64,000 nt of DNA, from positions 8,777,384 through 8,841,383 of the forward strand of contig JASKMD010000015.1 in assembly GCA_030144725.1 (NCBI GenBank), given 5' to 3'. The first letter of the stretch is position 1. The number at the start of each line of letters is the position of its first letter. This DNA comes from Haematococcus lacustris. Lineage: Eukaryota > Chlorophyta > Chlorophyceae > Chlamydomonadales > Haematococcaceae. A program made the translations under genes and the position numbers. The notes beneath the pieces are model-generated. The model saw only the letters and a program-made list of their open reading frames with translations, was not told where the DNA came from and did not search any database. This document shows positions 46,341 to 56,291 of this stretch, one piece after another.

Positions 46341-49300
46341 GAGTTTGCTCAGCCAGTAAACCAAAACTGTGCTGAGTACTCTGAGGCATGCATTGTGTGT
46401 GAACCTGCCCATGTGCTAACTGCTGCACATGCTGATGGGGAATCCCTGCACTTTGCCTTTGCTGGTCACCTGAATGAGCATCCTGCACGTGTCCTGTGTG
46501 ACACTGGTGCTACCCACAGCTTTGTCAGTGCATCATTTGTTGCTGCACATGCTGTACCTGTCCACATGTTGAAGCACATGCAAGAGTGGCATGCTGCTAA
46601 CAACACTGTGTTGAGCTGTTCCCAGTTTGTTAAGGCTGAGCTGAGGTTGCCAGGTGTTACAGTACCCTGCCAACTCAATGTCATGCCTTCCCTCTTGCCA
46701 GACTTTGATGTCTTGCTAGGGAATGACTGGTTGAATGAACATGAGGCCGTGATGTCATACCAGGACAAGACACTCAGCCTAGCATGTGACAAGAGTGAGC
46801 CAGTAGTGCTGCCATGTCCTTCTGCTGGTGTGTCTCAGTCAGGGCAGTCTGCTGTAAGCAACCCTGCCTCCTTCCTGGTCAATGCTCTACGTGCAAAACC
46901 CCCTCTGGCTTCTGCAAAAGTTGCTGCCAGGTGGTTACGAAAAGGAGGCACAGGTGTCCTGGCCCTGATCACTGTGGACAATTCAAGTACCCCTGATCCA
47001 GCTCCAGCTGAACCTGACCTACCTCCAGGTGTGTCCCAGGCACTCAATGCTTTGCTGGATGAGTATGCTGATGTGTTTGCACCCATCACATCTCTGCCAC
47101 CTGAGCGTCCTGTGGGCCATGCCATCCCCCTTGTGCCTGATGCACGACCCTCTGTGGTACCTCAATACCGCATGAGCCAGGAAGAGCATGCTGAGCTGAA
47201 GAAGCAGGTGCAGGACCTACTTGCCAAGGGCATGATAGAACCTAGCTCCAGTCCTTTTGCTGCTCCTATCCTGTTTGTCAAGAAGAAGTCTGGTGAGTTA
47301 CGCATGTGCCTTGATTACCGTCAGCTCAACAAGATCACCATCAGGGATCAGTATCCACTGCCCAGGATTGATGACTTGTTTGACAAGCTGTCAGGTTGCA
47401 CTGTGTTTTCTTCCCTAGACCTTCAAGCAGGTTACAACCAGATCAGGATCACCCCTGAAGATGTGCCCAAGACGGCCTTCAGGACTCCTGACGGCCACTA
47501 CCAGTTCAAGGTACTGTCTTTTGGGCTCTGCAATGCACCTGCTACATTCCAGCGTGTCATGAATGATGCCTTTGCACCAGTCCTGAACCAGTGTGCCCTG
47601 GTGTACCTGGATGACATCTTGGTCATGTCCAAATCTGTGGACGAGCATTTGAAGCATCTCAGAAAGGTCTTTGATCTCCTGAGGCTCAACAAGCTCTTTG
47701 CCAAGCAGTCCAAATGTGAATTCATGCGTACCACGCTGAAATTCCTTGGCCATGTCATCTTTGCTGGTGCTATTGCTGTGGACCCTGAGAAAATCAAGAG
47801 CATTTCTTCCTGGCCTGTGCCTCAATCCCTGCAACAGCTCCAGTCATTCCTAGGTGCTGCTAATTTTGTGCGCAAATTTGTGCATAATTTCAGTGTCCTA
47901 GCTGCACCTCTCACAGATCTGTGTGGCAAAGCTGGTGACTCATTTCTGTGGCACAATTGGCCTGCTGATGAGCTGAAAGCCTTTGCTTCCCTCAAAGCTG
48001 CTGTTGCCCAGGTCCCCATGCTACGTCTACCTGATCACACCCAGCCCTTCCAGGTCTACTGTGATGCCTCACTCCAAGGAGTAGGAGCAGTCCTGATGCA
48101 AGATGGCTACCCCCTTGCATACCTCAGCAAGAAGCTTTCTTCTGCTGAGCGTAACTACACCACTGGTGAGCAAGAGCTTCTTGCCCTCATCACTGCATGC
48201 AAGGAGTGGAGGTGTTACCTTGAGGGTGTACCATTCACACTCTTCACCGATCATAAGCCTTTGACTGCTCTGCCCACCCAGAAGGTGCTGTCTAGACGTC
48301 AGGCTAGGTGGATGGAGTTCCTGTCACGGTTTACATTTGACCTGCAGTACCTGCCAGGTGATGCTAATCCTGCTGACCCACTGTCCCGGATACCTGCTGG
48401 ACCCCAGGACTGTGCCATGGTGTGTGTTGTTACCACCCGGCGGCAAGCTAAACAGTCTTTGGAGAGGGGGGAAGTGCGTGTGGCGCAGGCTCTGCCCCAG
48501 GTTCCACCTGTGGGTACTCCCTCAAATGCCCCCACTGCCGTTGATGCTTTGGCCCCCCGGCCCACAGTGTCTGATAACCCTGTTGCTGCTCACCATAGTA
48601 GGCTCCCTGAGCTTGAGGCCCCATCTGCTGCTGACACCTCAGTGCACTATCCTGCAGCTCCTGCCCACCCATTGGAACTGGCTGATCACCTGGTCCATGG
48701 CTACCGGCTTGACCCTGCGTTTACTGCTGAAGCTGATCTGTCTGGCATGTACATGGACGACCATGGCCTGTGGCGGCGCACTGGCAAGGGCACAGTGATG
48801 GTTCCCAATGACCCTGAACTGCGTGAGTACATTCTGCATGAAATGCATGATGCTGCCTATGCTGGTCATGTGGGTATAACCAAAACCCTTGAGAGGCTGT
48901 CACGAGTGTTCTACTGGGACACCATGCGTGCTGATGTCAGGCACTATGTCACTACCTGTGATGCCTGCCAGCGTGACAAGTCCTCCACACTGAAGCCTGG
49001 TGGCTTACTCAACCCACTGTCCATTCCAGATTACCGTTGGGAGTCAGTGTCAATGGACCTGATCACCAAGCTGCCATCTGCTTCACATGGGTTTGATGCC
49101 ATCTGTGTCTTTGTTGACAGGCTCAGTAAAATGGTGCACTTTGTGCCCTGCAAGGAGAGCATGAATGCCAAGGGCTTTGCCCGTCTGTTTGTTGACAATG
49201 TCTTCAAACTGCATGGCCTGCCAAAAGACATGGTCTCTGACCGAGGTCCCCATTTCCACAACACTTTCTGGCACCATGTGCAGAAGTTGCTGGGCATGAG

Positions 49301-50102
49301 AGGTTCCTTGTCTTCCTCCTATCACCCTCAGTCTGATGGCCAGACTGAGAGGTACAACCGTGTGTTGGAAGAGATGCTACGTCATTACATCTCTCCCACC
49401 CAAGCTGATTGGCCTGACTATCTGTCACTTGCTGAGTTTGCTGTGAACAACTCATGGCAAGAGTCCATCAAGTCTACACCGTTCCTGGTTAATACCGGAC
49501 AGTCCCCCATTACCCCTATGCTCCACTCTCTACCTGACAAGGGGCGGTGCCCTGAAGGCCTGTCCTATGCTACTTGGTGGCAGGAGGCTGTGGCTAAGGC
49601 CAAGCTATGCATGCAGGCTGCTCAGCAACGTCAAGCTGCCTATGCCAACCAGGACCGTCGAGATGTGCATTACAAGGTGGGTCAAATGGTCCTGCTCAGC
49701 ACTAAGAACATGAGGTTGAAGCCAGGCAAAGCACGTAAGCTGCTGCCACGTTTTGTGGGGCCCTTCAAGGTGCTTGGCTTGGTTGGTCAGGTTGCAGTGA
49801 ACCTGCAGCTGCCTGCCTCCATGTCACGACTTCACCCTGTGTTCCATGTGTCACTCATCAAACCCTACACTGGCACTGATGTGGGCTTCATGCCTCCGCC
49901 TGTTGAGTGGCTTGATGAGGAGCCTGTGTACTATGTTGAGCGTCTGCTGGACCACAGACATGTGCATGCAGGAAAGGCCAAGGAGTACCTGGTGCAGTGG
50001 GAAGGCTATGATGCCGACCACAACACCTGGGAGCCACGTTCCAACTTGGTTGGCTGTGACAAGATCCTGGCTGAGTACAATGCAGCTCACAACCTGAAGT
50101 AA
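46341..50102 (+). CDS. pol: family C Pol polyprotein with chromodomain
   Basis: It continues the gag frame. The aspartic protease has LCDTGATHSFVS (Asp codon 46500-46502) and ends in FDVLLGNDWL. RT carries YLDD (47604-47615). RNase H has YCDASLQGVGAVLM (Asp at 48063). The integrase has a zinc region (MHDAAYAGHVGITKTLE, CDACQRDK) and a DDE core (SMDLITKLPS, VSDRGPHF, DGQTERYNRVLEEM) within about 48830-49370. The C-terminal chromodomain is YYVERLLDHRHVHAGKAKEY with YLVQWEGYDADHNTWEP (about 49925-50095). No internal stops. It shows what the family A pol copies have lost, namely the protease Asp and an intact gag. Confidence 0.95.
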   Translation, partial: EFAQPVNQNCAEYSEACIVCEPAHVLTAAHADGESLHFAFAGHLNEHPARVLCDTGATHSFVSASFVAAHAVPVHMLKHMQEWHAANNTVLSCSQFVKAELRLPGVTVPCQLNVMPSLLPDFDVLLGNDWLNEHEAVMSYQDKTLSLACDKSEPVVLPCPSAGVSQSGQSAVSNPASFLVNALRAKPPLASAKVAARWLRKGGTGVLALITVDNSSTPDPAPAEPDLPPGVSQALNALLDEYADVFAPITSLPPERPVGHAIPLVPDARPSVVPQYRMSQEEHAELKKQVQDLLAKGMIEPSSSPFAAPILFVKKKSGELRMCLDYRQLNKITIRDQYPLPRIDDLFDKLSGCTVFSSLDLQAGYNQIRITPEDVPKTAFRTPDGHYQFKVLSFGLCNAPATFQRVMNDAFAPVLNQCALVYLDDILVMSKSVDEHLKHLRKVFDLLRLNKLFAKQSKCEFMRTTLKFLGHVIFAGAIAVDPEKIKSISSWPVPQSLQQLQSFLGAANFVRKFVHNFSVLAAPLTDLCGKAGDSFLWHNWPADELKAFASLKAAVAQVPMLRLPDHTQPFQVYCDASLQGVGAVLMQDGYPLAYLSKKLSSAERNYTTGEQELLALITACKEWRCYLEGVPFTLFTDHKPLTALPTQKVLSRRQARWMEFLSRFTFDLQYLPGDANPADPLSRIPAGPQDCAMVCVVTTRRQAKQSLERGEVRVAQALPQVPPVGTPSNAPTAVDALAPRPTVSDNPVAAHHSRLPELEAPSAADTSVHYPAAPAHPLELADHLVHGYRLDPAFTAEADLSGMYMDDHGLWRRTGKGTVMVPNDPELREYILHEMHDAAYAGHVGITKTLERLSRVFYWDTMRADVRHYVTTCDACQRDKSSTLKPGGLLNPLSIPDYRWESVSMDLITKLPSASHGFDAICVFVDRLSKMVHFVPCKESMNAKGFARLFVDNVFKLHGLPKDMVSDRGPHFHNTFWHHVQKLLGMRGSLSSSYHPQSDGQTERYNRVLEEMLRHYISPTQADWPDYLSLAEFAVNNSWQESIKSTPFLVNTGQSPITPMLHSLPDKGRCPEGLSYATWWQEAVAKAKLCMQAAQQRQAAYANQDRRDVHYKVGQMVLLSTKNMRLKPGKARKLLPRFVGPFKVLGLVGQVAVNLQLPASMSRLHPVFHVSLIKPYTGTDVGFMPPPVEWLDEEPVYYVERLLDHRHVHAGKAKEYLVQWEGYDADHNTWEPRSNLVGCDKILAEYNAAHNLK

Positions 50103-50353
50103 GTCCTAGGCCATGCATGCTGGTATGCTGCTGGACTATGGCATTCTCAACATGCTTGTACCTCTGGTCAGCTGCTACCTGTGTGGTTATGGTTTCCCTG
50201 TGTCTAGTCGGCACGATGGTCTTTGACCGCTCCCTAAGCTATGACCTGGTGCGCCCTTTGGGTTGCCCAGTAGCTAAATCAGCATGCTGTAGGCAATGCG
50301 AGTCACGTGGTTTTACCCGTGGCGGAACGGAAGCCCCTTTGGAGGGGGAGGAA

Positions 50354-50636
50354 TGTAAAGTGCGCACCTCTGGAAGAGATTGCCGCTTCGCGTCGTCTGG
50401 GCTGTCTCGTGAATGCGAGCCGTCGCGGGACGCGGGTTACACGTGTAGTGTGAGATTTGGCAGGTTAAAGACTAGCGACATTGCGTTCGTGAGTACAACT
50501 GGTTCGATCCCAGGGAGCCCCGTTCTAAGCTCTAGCCATTCTCGCAACACACCGCTGTAACCCAACACCCTAGTCGGAAGTCACCGCCTCGACTGGACCG
50601 GCCTTCGAGCTTGTGTCAAAAGGTCATCTGACGTTG
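50354..50636 (+). repeat. family C 3' LTR, last 17 bp lost in the gap
   Basis: It matches 44372-44654 without visible difference and is preceded by the polypurine tract at 50341-50353. The gap hides the LTR end and any target duplication. Confidence 0.93.
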
Positions 50637-51136
50637 NNNNNNNNNNNNNNNNNNNNNNNNNNNNNNNNNNNNNNNNNNNNNNNNNNNNNNNNNNNNNNNN
50701 NNNNNNNNNNNNNNNNNNNNNNNNNNNNNNNNNNNNNNNNNNNNNNNNNNNNNNNNNNNNNNNNNNNNNNNNNNNNNNNNNNNNNNNNNNNNNNNNNNNN
50801 NNNNNNNNNNNNNNNNNNNNNNNNNNNNNNNNNNNNNNNNNNNNNNNNNNNNNNNNNNNNNNNNNNNNNNNNNNNNNNNNNNNNNNNNNNNNNNNNNNNN
50901 NNNNNNNNNNNNNNNNNNNNNNNNNNNNNNNNNNNNNNNNNNNNNNNNNNNNNNNNNNNNNNNNNNNNNNNNNNNNNNNNNNNNNNNNNNNNNNNNNNNN
51001 NNNNNNNNNNNNNNNNNNNNNNNNNNNNNNNNNNNNNNNNNNNNNNNNNNNNNNNNNNNNNNNNNNNNNNNNNNNNNNNNNNNNNNNNNNNNNNNNNNNN
51101 NNNNNNNNNNNNNNNNNNNNNNNNNNNNNNNNNNNN
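50637..51136. other. assembly gap (500 N)
   Basis: Exactly 500 N, a conventional length for gaps of unknown size. Family C LTR is on the left. On the right is family A pol, starting mid-gene. Confidence 0.99.
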
Positions 51137-51140
51137 ATAC

Positions 51141-54057
51141 ATACCGCCTCAGTAAACCTGAGCAAGAGGAGCTTAAGAGACAGATCCAGGACTACCTGGC
51201 CAAAGGTATGATTGAGCCCAGCTCCTCCCCCTATGTTGCACCCATCCTGTTTGTGCAGAAGAAGTCAGGTGAGCTACGTATGTGCATTGACTACCGTCAG
51301 CTCAACAAGCTCACGCTACGTGACCAATACCCTCTGCCCAGGATTGATGATCTGTTTGACAGGTTGTCAGGGTGTTCTGTCTTCTCCTCCCTGGACCTCC
51401 AAGCTGGTTATCACCAGATCAGGATCACTCTTGAGGACGTCCCCAAGACGGCCTTCAGGACCCCTGAAGGTCACTTCCAATTTAAGGTGCTGTCTTTTGG
51501 CCTGGCCAATGCCCCTGCCACCTTCCAGCGTGTCATGAATGATGCTTTTGCACCTGTCCTAGGCAAGTGTGCACTAGTGTATCTAGATGACATACTGGTC
51601 ATGTCTAAGTCTCTACCTGAGCACCTGCAGCACCTACGCCTTGTTTTTAACCTGCTGCGTAAAAACAAACTGTATGCCAAGATGTCCAAATGTGAGTTCA
51701 TGCAGCTCACCCTCAGGTTTCTTGGGCATGTGATCTCAGCTGGTGCCATCTCTGTGGACCCTGATAAGGTGAGGGCCATTGTTGACTGGCCTGTCCCTTA
51801 TTCCCTGACCCAGATGCAGTCCTTCCTGGGTGCTGCCAACTTTGTTCGCAAGTTTGTGCACAACTTCAGTGCCATCTCAGCACCCCTGACTGATCTGTGT
51901 GGCAAGCTCAGTGCCACATTCCCATGGCACTCCTGTCCTGACCATGAACGTCATGCCCTTTATGAGCTCAAAGCTGCTGTGGCTAACGTGCCTATGCTGC
52001 GCCTGCCAGATCACACCCAACCCTTCCAGGTGTACTGTGATGCCTCACTCCAAGGAGTAGGTGCAGTCCTGATGCAGGGTGGGTACCCCCTTGCCTATTT
52101 GAGCAAGAAGTTGTCCTCTGCTGAGGTCAACTACACCACAGGTGAGCAAGAGATGCTTGCTCTTGTCACCGCATGCAAAGAATGGCGTTGCTACCTTGAA
52201 GGTGTGCCATTCACTCTGTTCACCGACCATAAGCCTTTGATTTCACTGCCTACACAGAAGAATCTGTCTAGGCGTCAGGCTAGGTGGATGGAGCTGCTGT
52301 CTAGGTTTGACTTTAAGCTGGAGTACATCCCAGGTCCAGTCAACCCAGCAGATCCTTTATCCCGGTTAATCACTGGCCACCAGGAAGGTGCCACTGTGTG
52401 TGCAATGCTCACCAGACGGCAGGCCAAACTTTCCTGTGGGGGGGAGGGAGCTAGTGGTGCTCGAGCCCTTGAGGCCAATGCCCCTGCTGCCGTCACTGCG
52501 AAATCCTCCTTAACTCCAGAGATTACTGAAAATACTGCTGATACAAGCCATAACAGGGACCTCGTTCCCTTGGTCACCTGTACATCTGACACCTCAGTGC
52601 ACTATCCTGCGGCTCCTGCCCATCCTCTGGGTTTGTCTGATCAACTCATCCAAGGATACCGGCTTGACCCTGCGTTTAATGCTGAAGCTGATCTGTCCAG
52701 CATGTACCAGGACACACATGGCCTATGGCGGCTCACTGGTAAGGATAAGGTAGTGGTCCCCAATGACTCTGAGCTGCGCAACCACATCTTGCACGAGATG
52801 CATGATGCAGTCTATTCAGGTCATGTGGGTATCAGCAAAACCCTGGAACGTGTGTCACGTGTGTTTTGGTGGAACACAATGCGTGCTGACGTCAGGTACT
52901 ATGTGTCCACATGTGATGCCTGTCAACGTGACAAGGCGTCCTCTCTCAAGCCAGGTGGCCTACTCAACCCTCTGTCTATACCTGACTACCGCTGGGAGTC
53001 TGTGTCCATGGACTTCATTACCAAGCTACCTGCTGGATCACATGGGTATGATGCTATCTGTGTCTTTGTGGATAGGCTCAGCAAGATGGTCCACTTTGTG
53101 CCATGCCGTGAGGACCTTAAGGCACGCCGTTTTGCACAACTGTTCATTGACCATGTGTACAAACTGCATGGCATGCCTGCTGAGCTGATCTCTGACCGAG
53201 GCTCACTGTTCACAAGTGTGTTCTGGCGTGAGGTCATGAGGCGCTGTGGCTCTAAGCCTGCCCTCTCATCATCTTATCATCCACAGTCTGATGGCCAGAC
53301 AGAGAGGTACAACCGTGTGTTAGAAGAGATGCTCAGGCACTACATCTCACCTACTCAATCTGACTGGCCTGACTACTTAGCCTTGGCTGAGTTTGCTGTC
53401 AACAACTCGTGGCAGGAGTCCATCCAGTCCACCCCCTTCCTGGTCAACACAGGTCAGTCCCCTGTGACTGTTGGCCTACGTGATCTGCCTTATGGGGGCC
53501 GTTGTCCCTCTGCTCATGCCTTTACCCGCTGGTGGCAGGATGCTGTTGCCAATGCCAGGAAGTGCATGGCTGCAGCCCAATCCCGTCAGGCTGCCTATGC
53601 CAACAAGGCCAGGCGTGACGTTGAGTACAAGGTGGGCCAGAAGGTGTTGCTCAGCACCAAGCACCTCAAGCTTCAGCCTGGGAAGGCTCGTAAGCTCATA
53701 CCTAGGTATGTGGGTCCCTTTGAGATCCTGCTGCTGGTTGGTGCAGTAGCTGTCAAGCTAGACCTTCCTGCCAGCATGAGCCGTCTGCACCCTGTCTTCC
53801 ATGTGTCACTCATCAAGCCTTATACTGGCACTGATGTTGGCTTCATGCCACCTCCTGTGACCTGGATGGATGAGACCCCTGTGTACTATGTTGAGCGTTT
53901 GCTTGACCACAAGGGTGTCAAGGACAACAAAGCCAGTTACTACCTGGTGCAGTGGGAGGGTTATGATTCCACTCACAACACCTGGGAGCCCAGGTCCAAC
54001 CTGACTGACTGTGACAAGGTCTTGGCTGAATACAATGCTATCCATCATCTTAAGTAA
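51141..54057 (+). pseudogene. family A pol, right half of the interrupted copy
   Basis: It starts at the exact element position where the fragment at 29988-30549 stops. It is open throughout: RT N-part (KGMIEPSSSPYVAPILF), YLDD (51580), RNase H YCDASLQGVGAVLM, a linker, integrase and chromodomain as in the other A copies, with the natural stop at 54057. All catalytic residues of RT, RNase H and integrase are present. Only the protease and a working gag are absent from the family. As it stands it has no start, because the upstream part lies 20 kb away. Confidence 0.93.
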
Positions 54058-54289
54058 GTCTCCTGCATGCATGCTGCCGCGCTGCTGCACTGAGACACTC
54101 TCTTCTCTGTGCTTACAAAGCCTATGGTTATATGTTACAATTCCCCTATTACAGTTGGTCTCTGACCACACCCAGCTTTGACCTGGCTCTACCTTCATGG
54201 TATTCAGTAGCTAACCCAGTGAGACCTAGGTCTTGCGAGTCTCGGGTTTAACCTGAGGCGGAACGAGGCATCCCCTTGGGGGGGAGGAA

Positions 54290-54588
54290 TGTAAGGGCGC
54301 GCTCCGCGTAGTCCCTTAGTGTCGTCTGGGCTGTCGCGGTTAACCCGAGGCAGCTACAGGATATCGGTCACACCGCATTAGTGTGAGTTGGCAGGTAAAG
54401 CCTAGCAGCGTAAGCTGTGAGGACAACTGGTTCGATTCCAGGGGGCCCCGTTCTAAGCCCTAGCCTTCTCACGGTAATGCCTTGTGGCTGACCCTTTCAG
54501 TACCCGCACTTCGGTGCCCTCGCGGCCGGCTCAGTGTTACACATGGTTCAAACGGTCCAGCGTCGCCTTTATAAGGCTGCACGTTACA
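54290..54588 (+). repeat. family A LTR (second copy), shared by two elements
   Basis: 299 bp, same as 27986-28284. It is preceded by the polypurine tract at 54278-54289 and followed by the primer-binding site at 54591-54602. It is both the 3' LTR of the copy on the left and the 5' LTR of the copy on the right. Confidence 0.95.
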
Positions 54589-54981
54589 AGTGGTTTCCGA
54601 CCGATAAGCCAATTACTGTAAACACTCCGCCTCGACCATGTAAAAGATGGTTCGAAGTGTTTGCGTGACTTACACAGTCACTGTAGAGGATTAGGCTCGC
54701 GCTAAGCGCTCTTAAACAAAGCCTCGATACATACAAAACATCGAGCTCGCCAAAATGGGGCCGAGAATAAGGCATATCTGGAGACCCTCTATGAGCGGAC
54801 CCGTGCATTGTAGGATGTGTCGACCTTGCAGGCGAGCGTGACAGTGGCGGAAAAGCTGGCGAACGGGACGTGCCTAGTGAGCAGCTCCGGCCGGCCTCCT
54901 GGCCCGCGAGGACCTCCTGGGCGCTATTCACGCAGAAGCTTGCCGCTGCTGAAGCCGTTGCTGCTGGGGTAAGTCGCGCTG

Positions 54982-55902
54982 ATGCTTTTGCTCTTGCGCC
55001 CCAGCCGGTCTCATCAGCCCTCCATGCAGGCAGAAATGCAGCCTTGCAATACTGTGGCTAGCATCTTCGACATGCAATGTTCCACTGCTCGTCGACCTGC
55101 TGCTAATGCTGGTGTACTCCAGTCTGCTTGCTTGCAGGAGGCTGGTCCCCAGCCTGCAGGTGGGTCTACAGGTCCGCATGCTTATGCTGCAGCCCTTATA
55201 GGTAGTGGCACCTTTGCTGCCCAGCCTGCTGCTCAGCCTGCTGCTCAGCCTGCTGCCCAGCCAGTTATGCACAGTGTTCCTGCTGTTGCACACCATTCTG
55301 CTGTTTTGCAGGAAGCTGGTCCCCAGCCTGCAGGTGGGTCTGCAGGTCCCCATGCTTATGCTGCAGCCCTTGAAGGTAATGGTACCTCTGCTGCCCAGCC
55401 TGCTGCCCAACCTGCTGTGCACAATGCTCCATGCACTACTGCTGCTGCTGCATCTGTTGCACGTGCTGCATACACTGCTGAACTAGCCACAGTGGCCCAG
55501 GGTGCTCCTGCCTCTGGCTGGACTCCCGTAGGACAGAGCCCTAGTAGGCCTGTCCCCAAGCCATCAGCATCTATTGCTGCAATCCGTTAGGAGTATGTTG
55601 GGCTAGCTGGTGGCTCTGCCCCACTCCCACCTGCTGCTGTGCCTCTGGCACCTGACACTGTGGTGCACTCCCACAGGGGCTTGCCCCCTGTTGAGCGTTG
55701 GTCTGATAACAGCCTTGCTCAGGGTAAACGTGCTGTCACCTTCCTTAAGGATCTGGAGGTGCACTGTGCTAACAATAACCTTGATCCTGCCCTTGCACTG
55801 TCATCCTCATGTTCAAGTCCATCAGGTATTCAGATGCCTTGACACACATTGGGTATACCCCATGGGACTATCTTTGCAAGCACTTCATTGAGATGGTAGG
55901 GG
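54982..55902 (+). pseudogene. family A gag, decayed (full-length copy)
   Basis: Same reading as 28678-29598, including the TAG (55588-55590), the TGA after the frameshift (55840-55842) and the internal duplication. The copies differ at very few bases; one is G for A at 55901. Shared lesions mean they were inherited from a common defective parent. Confidence 0.85.
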
Positions 55903-56291
55903 AGGACTGTGACTGACCTCAACCATGCTCATGGCCAGCTGTTGAACTCTAAGCTGCTGTGCATGTCTCTCAGTGTGACCCTGCAGGAGTACATTACAAA
56001 CTTCAGCAATACCATCACTTTGTGTGAAACAGGGTGCATGAACATGGCATTGACTGTGGTCACTGTTTATAGGGGCTTCACCCCCCCAGCTGGCCCAGTG
56101 GCAAAGGACCTCATGTCCTTGGCACAACCCACTCTCGACTGCTGTGGCTTCAGCCATAGACAACCACTAGGTTCTGGGGTCACCCCATGCAAGTGTGGTG
56201 GTGTTAGTGTTGTGGCTGCTGTTCGTCCGCAGATCGCCGCCGTCTTGGCAGCCCTCACTCTCACTCCGGCCTGGTCACTCCGGCCGCGCCG

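Larger units (their letters stand above)
44372..50636 (+). mobile_element. family C Ty3/gypsy chromovirus, complete up to the gap
   Basis: 5' LTR 44372-44671 (300 bp), primer-binding site, gag, pol, polypurine tract, and a 3' LTR from 50354 that enters the N gap after 283 bp. The LTRs are identical over the shared part. gag and pol are both open, so this is the best candidate for a currently autonomous element alongside B. Its pol is closest to family A (shared YTGTDVGFMPPPV, YYVERLLDH). Confidence 0.95.

Noticed and set aside
46395..50102. Pol of family C starting at its own GTG (likewise B at 34775)
   Set aside because: The frame is continuous with gag across one stop codon, so an independent GTG start is not needed and is unlikely in a eukaryote.
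50581..51165. ORFs across 50637-51136
   Set aside because: They run through N bases of the assembly gap.
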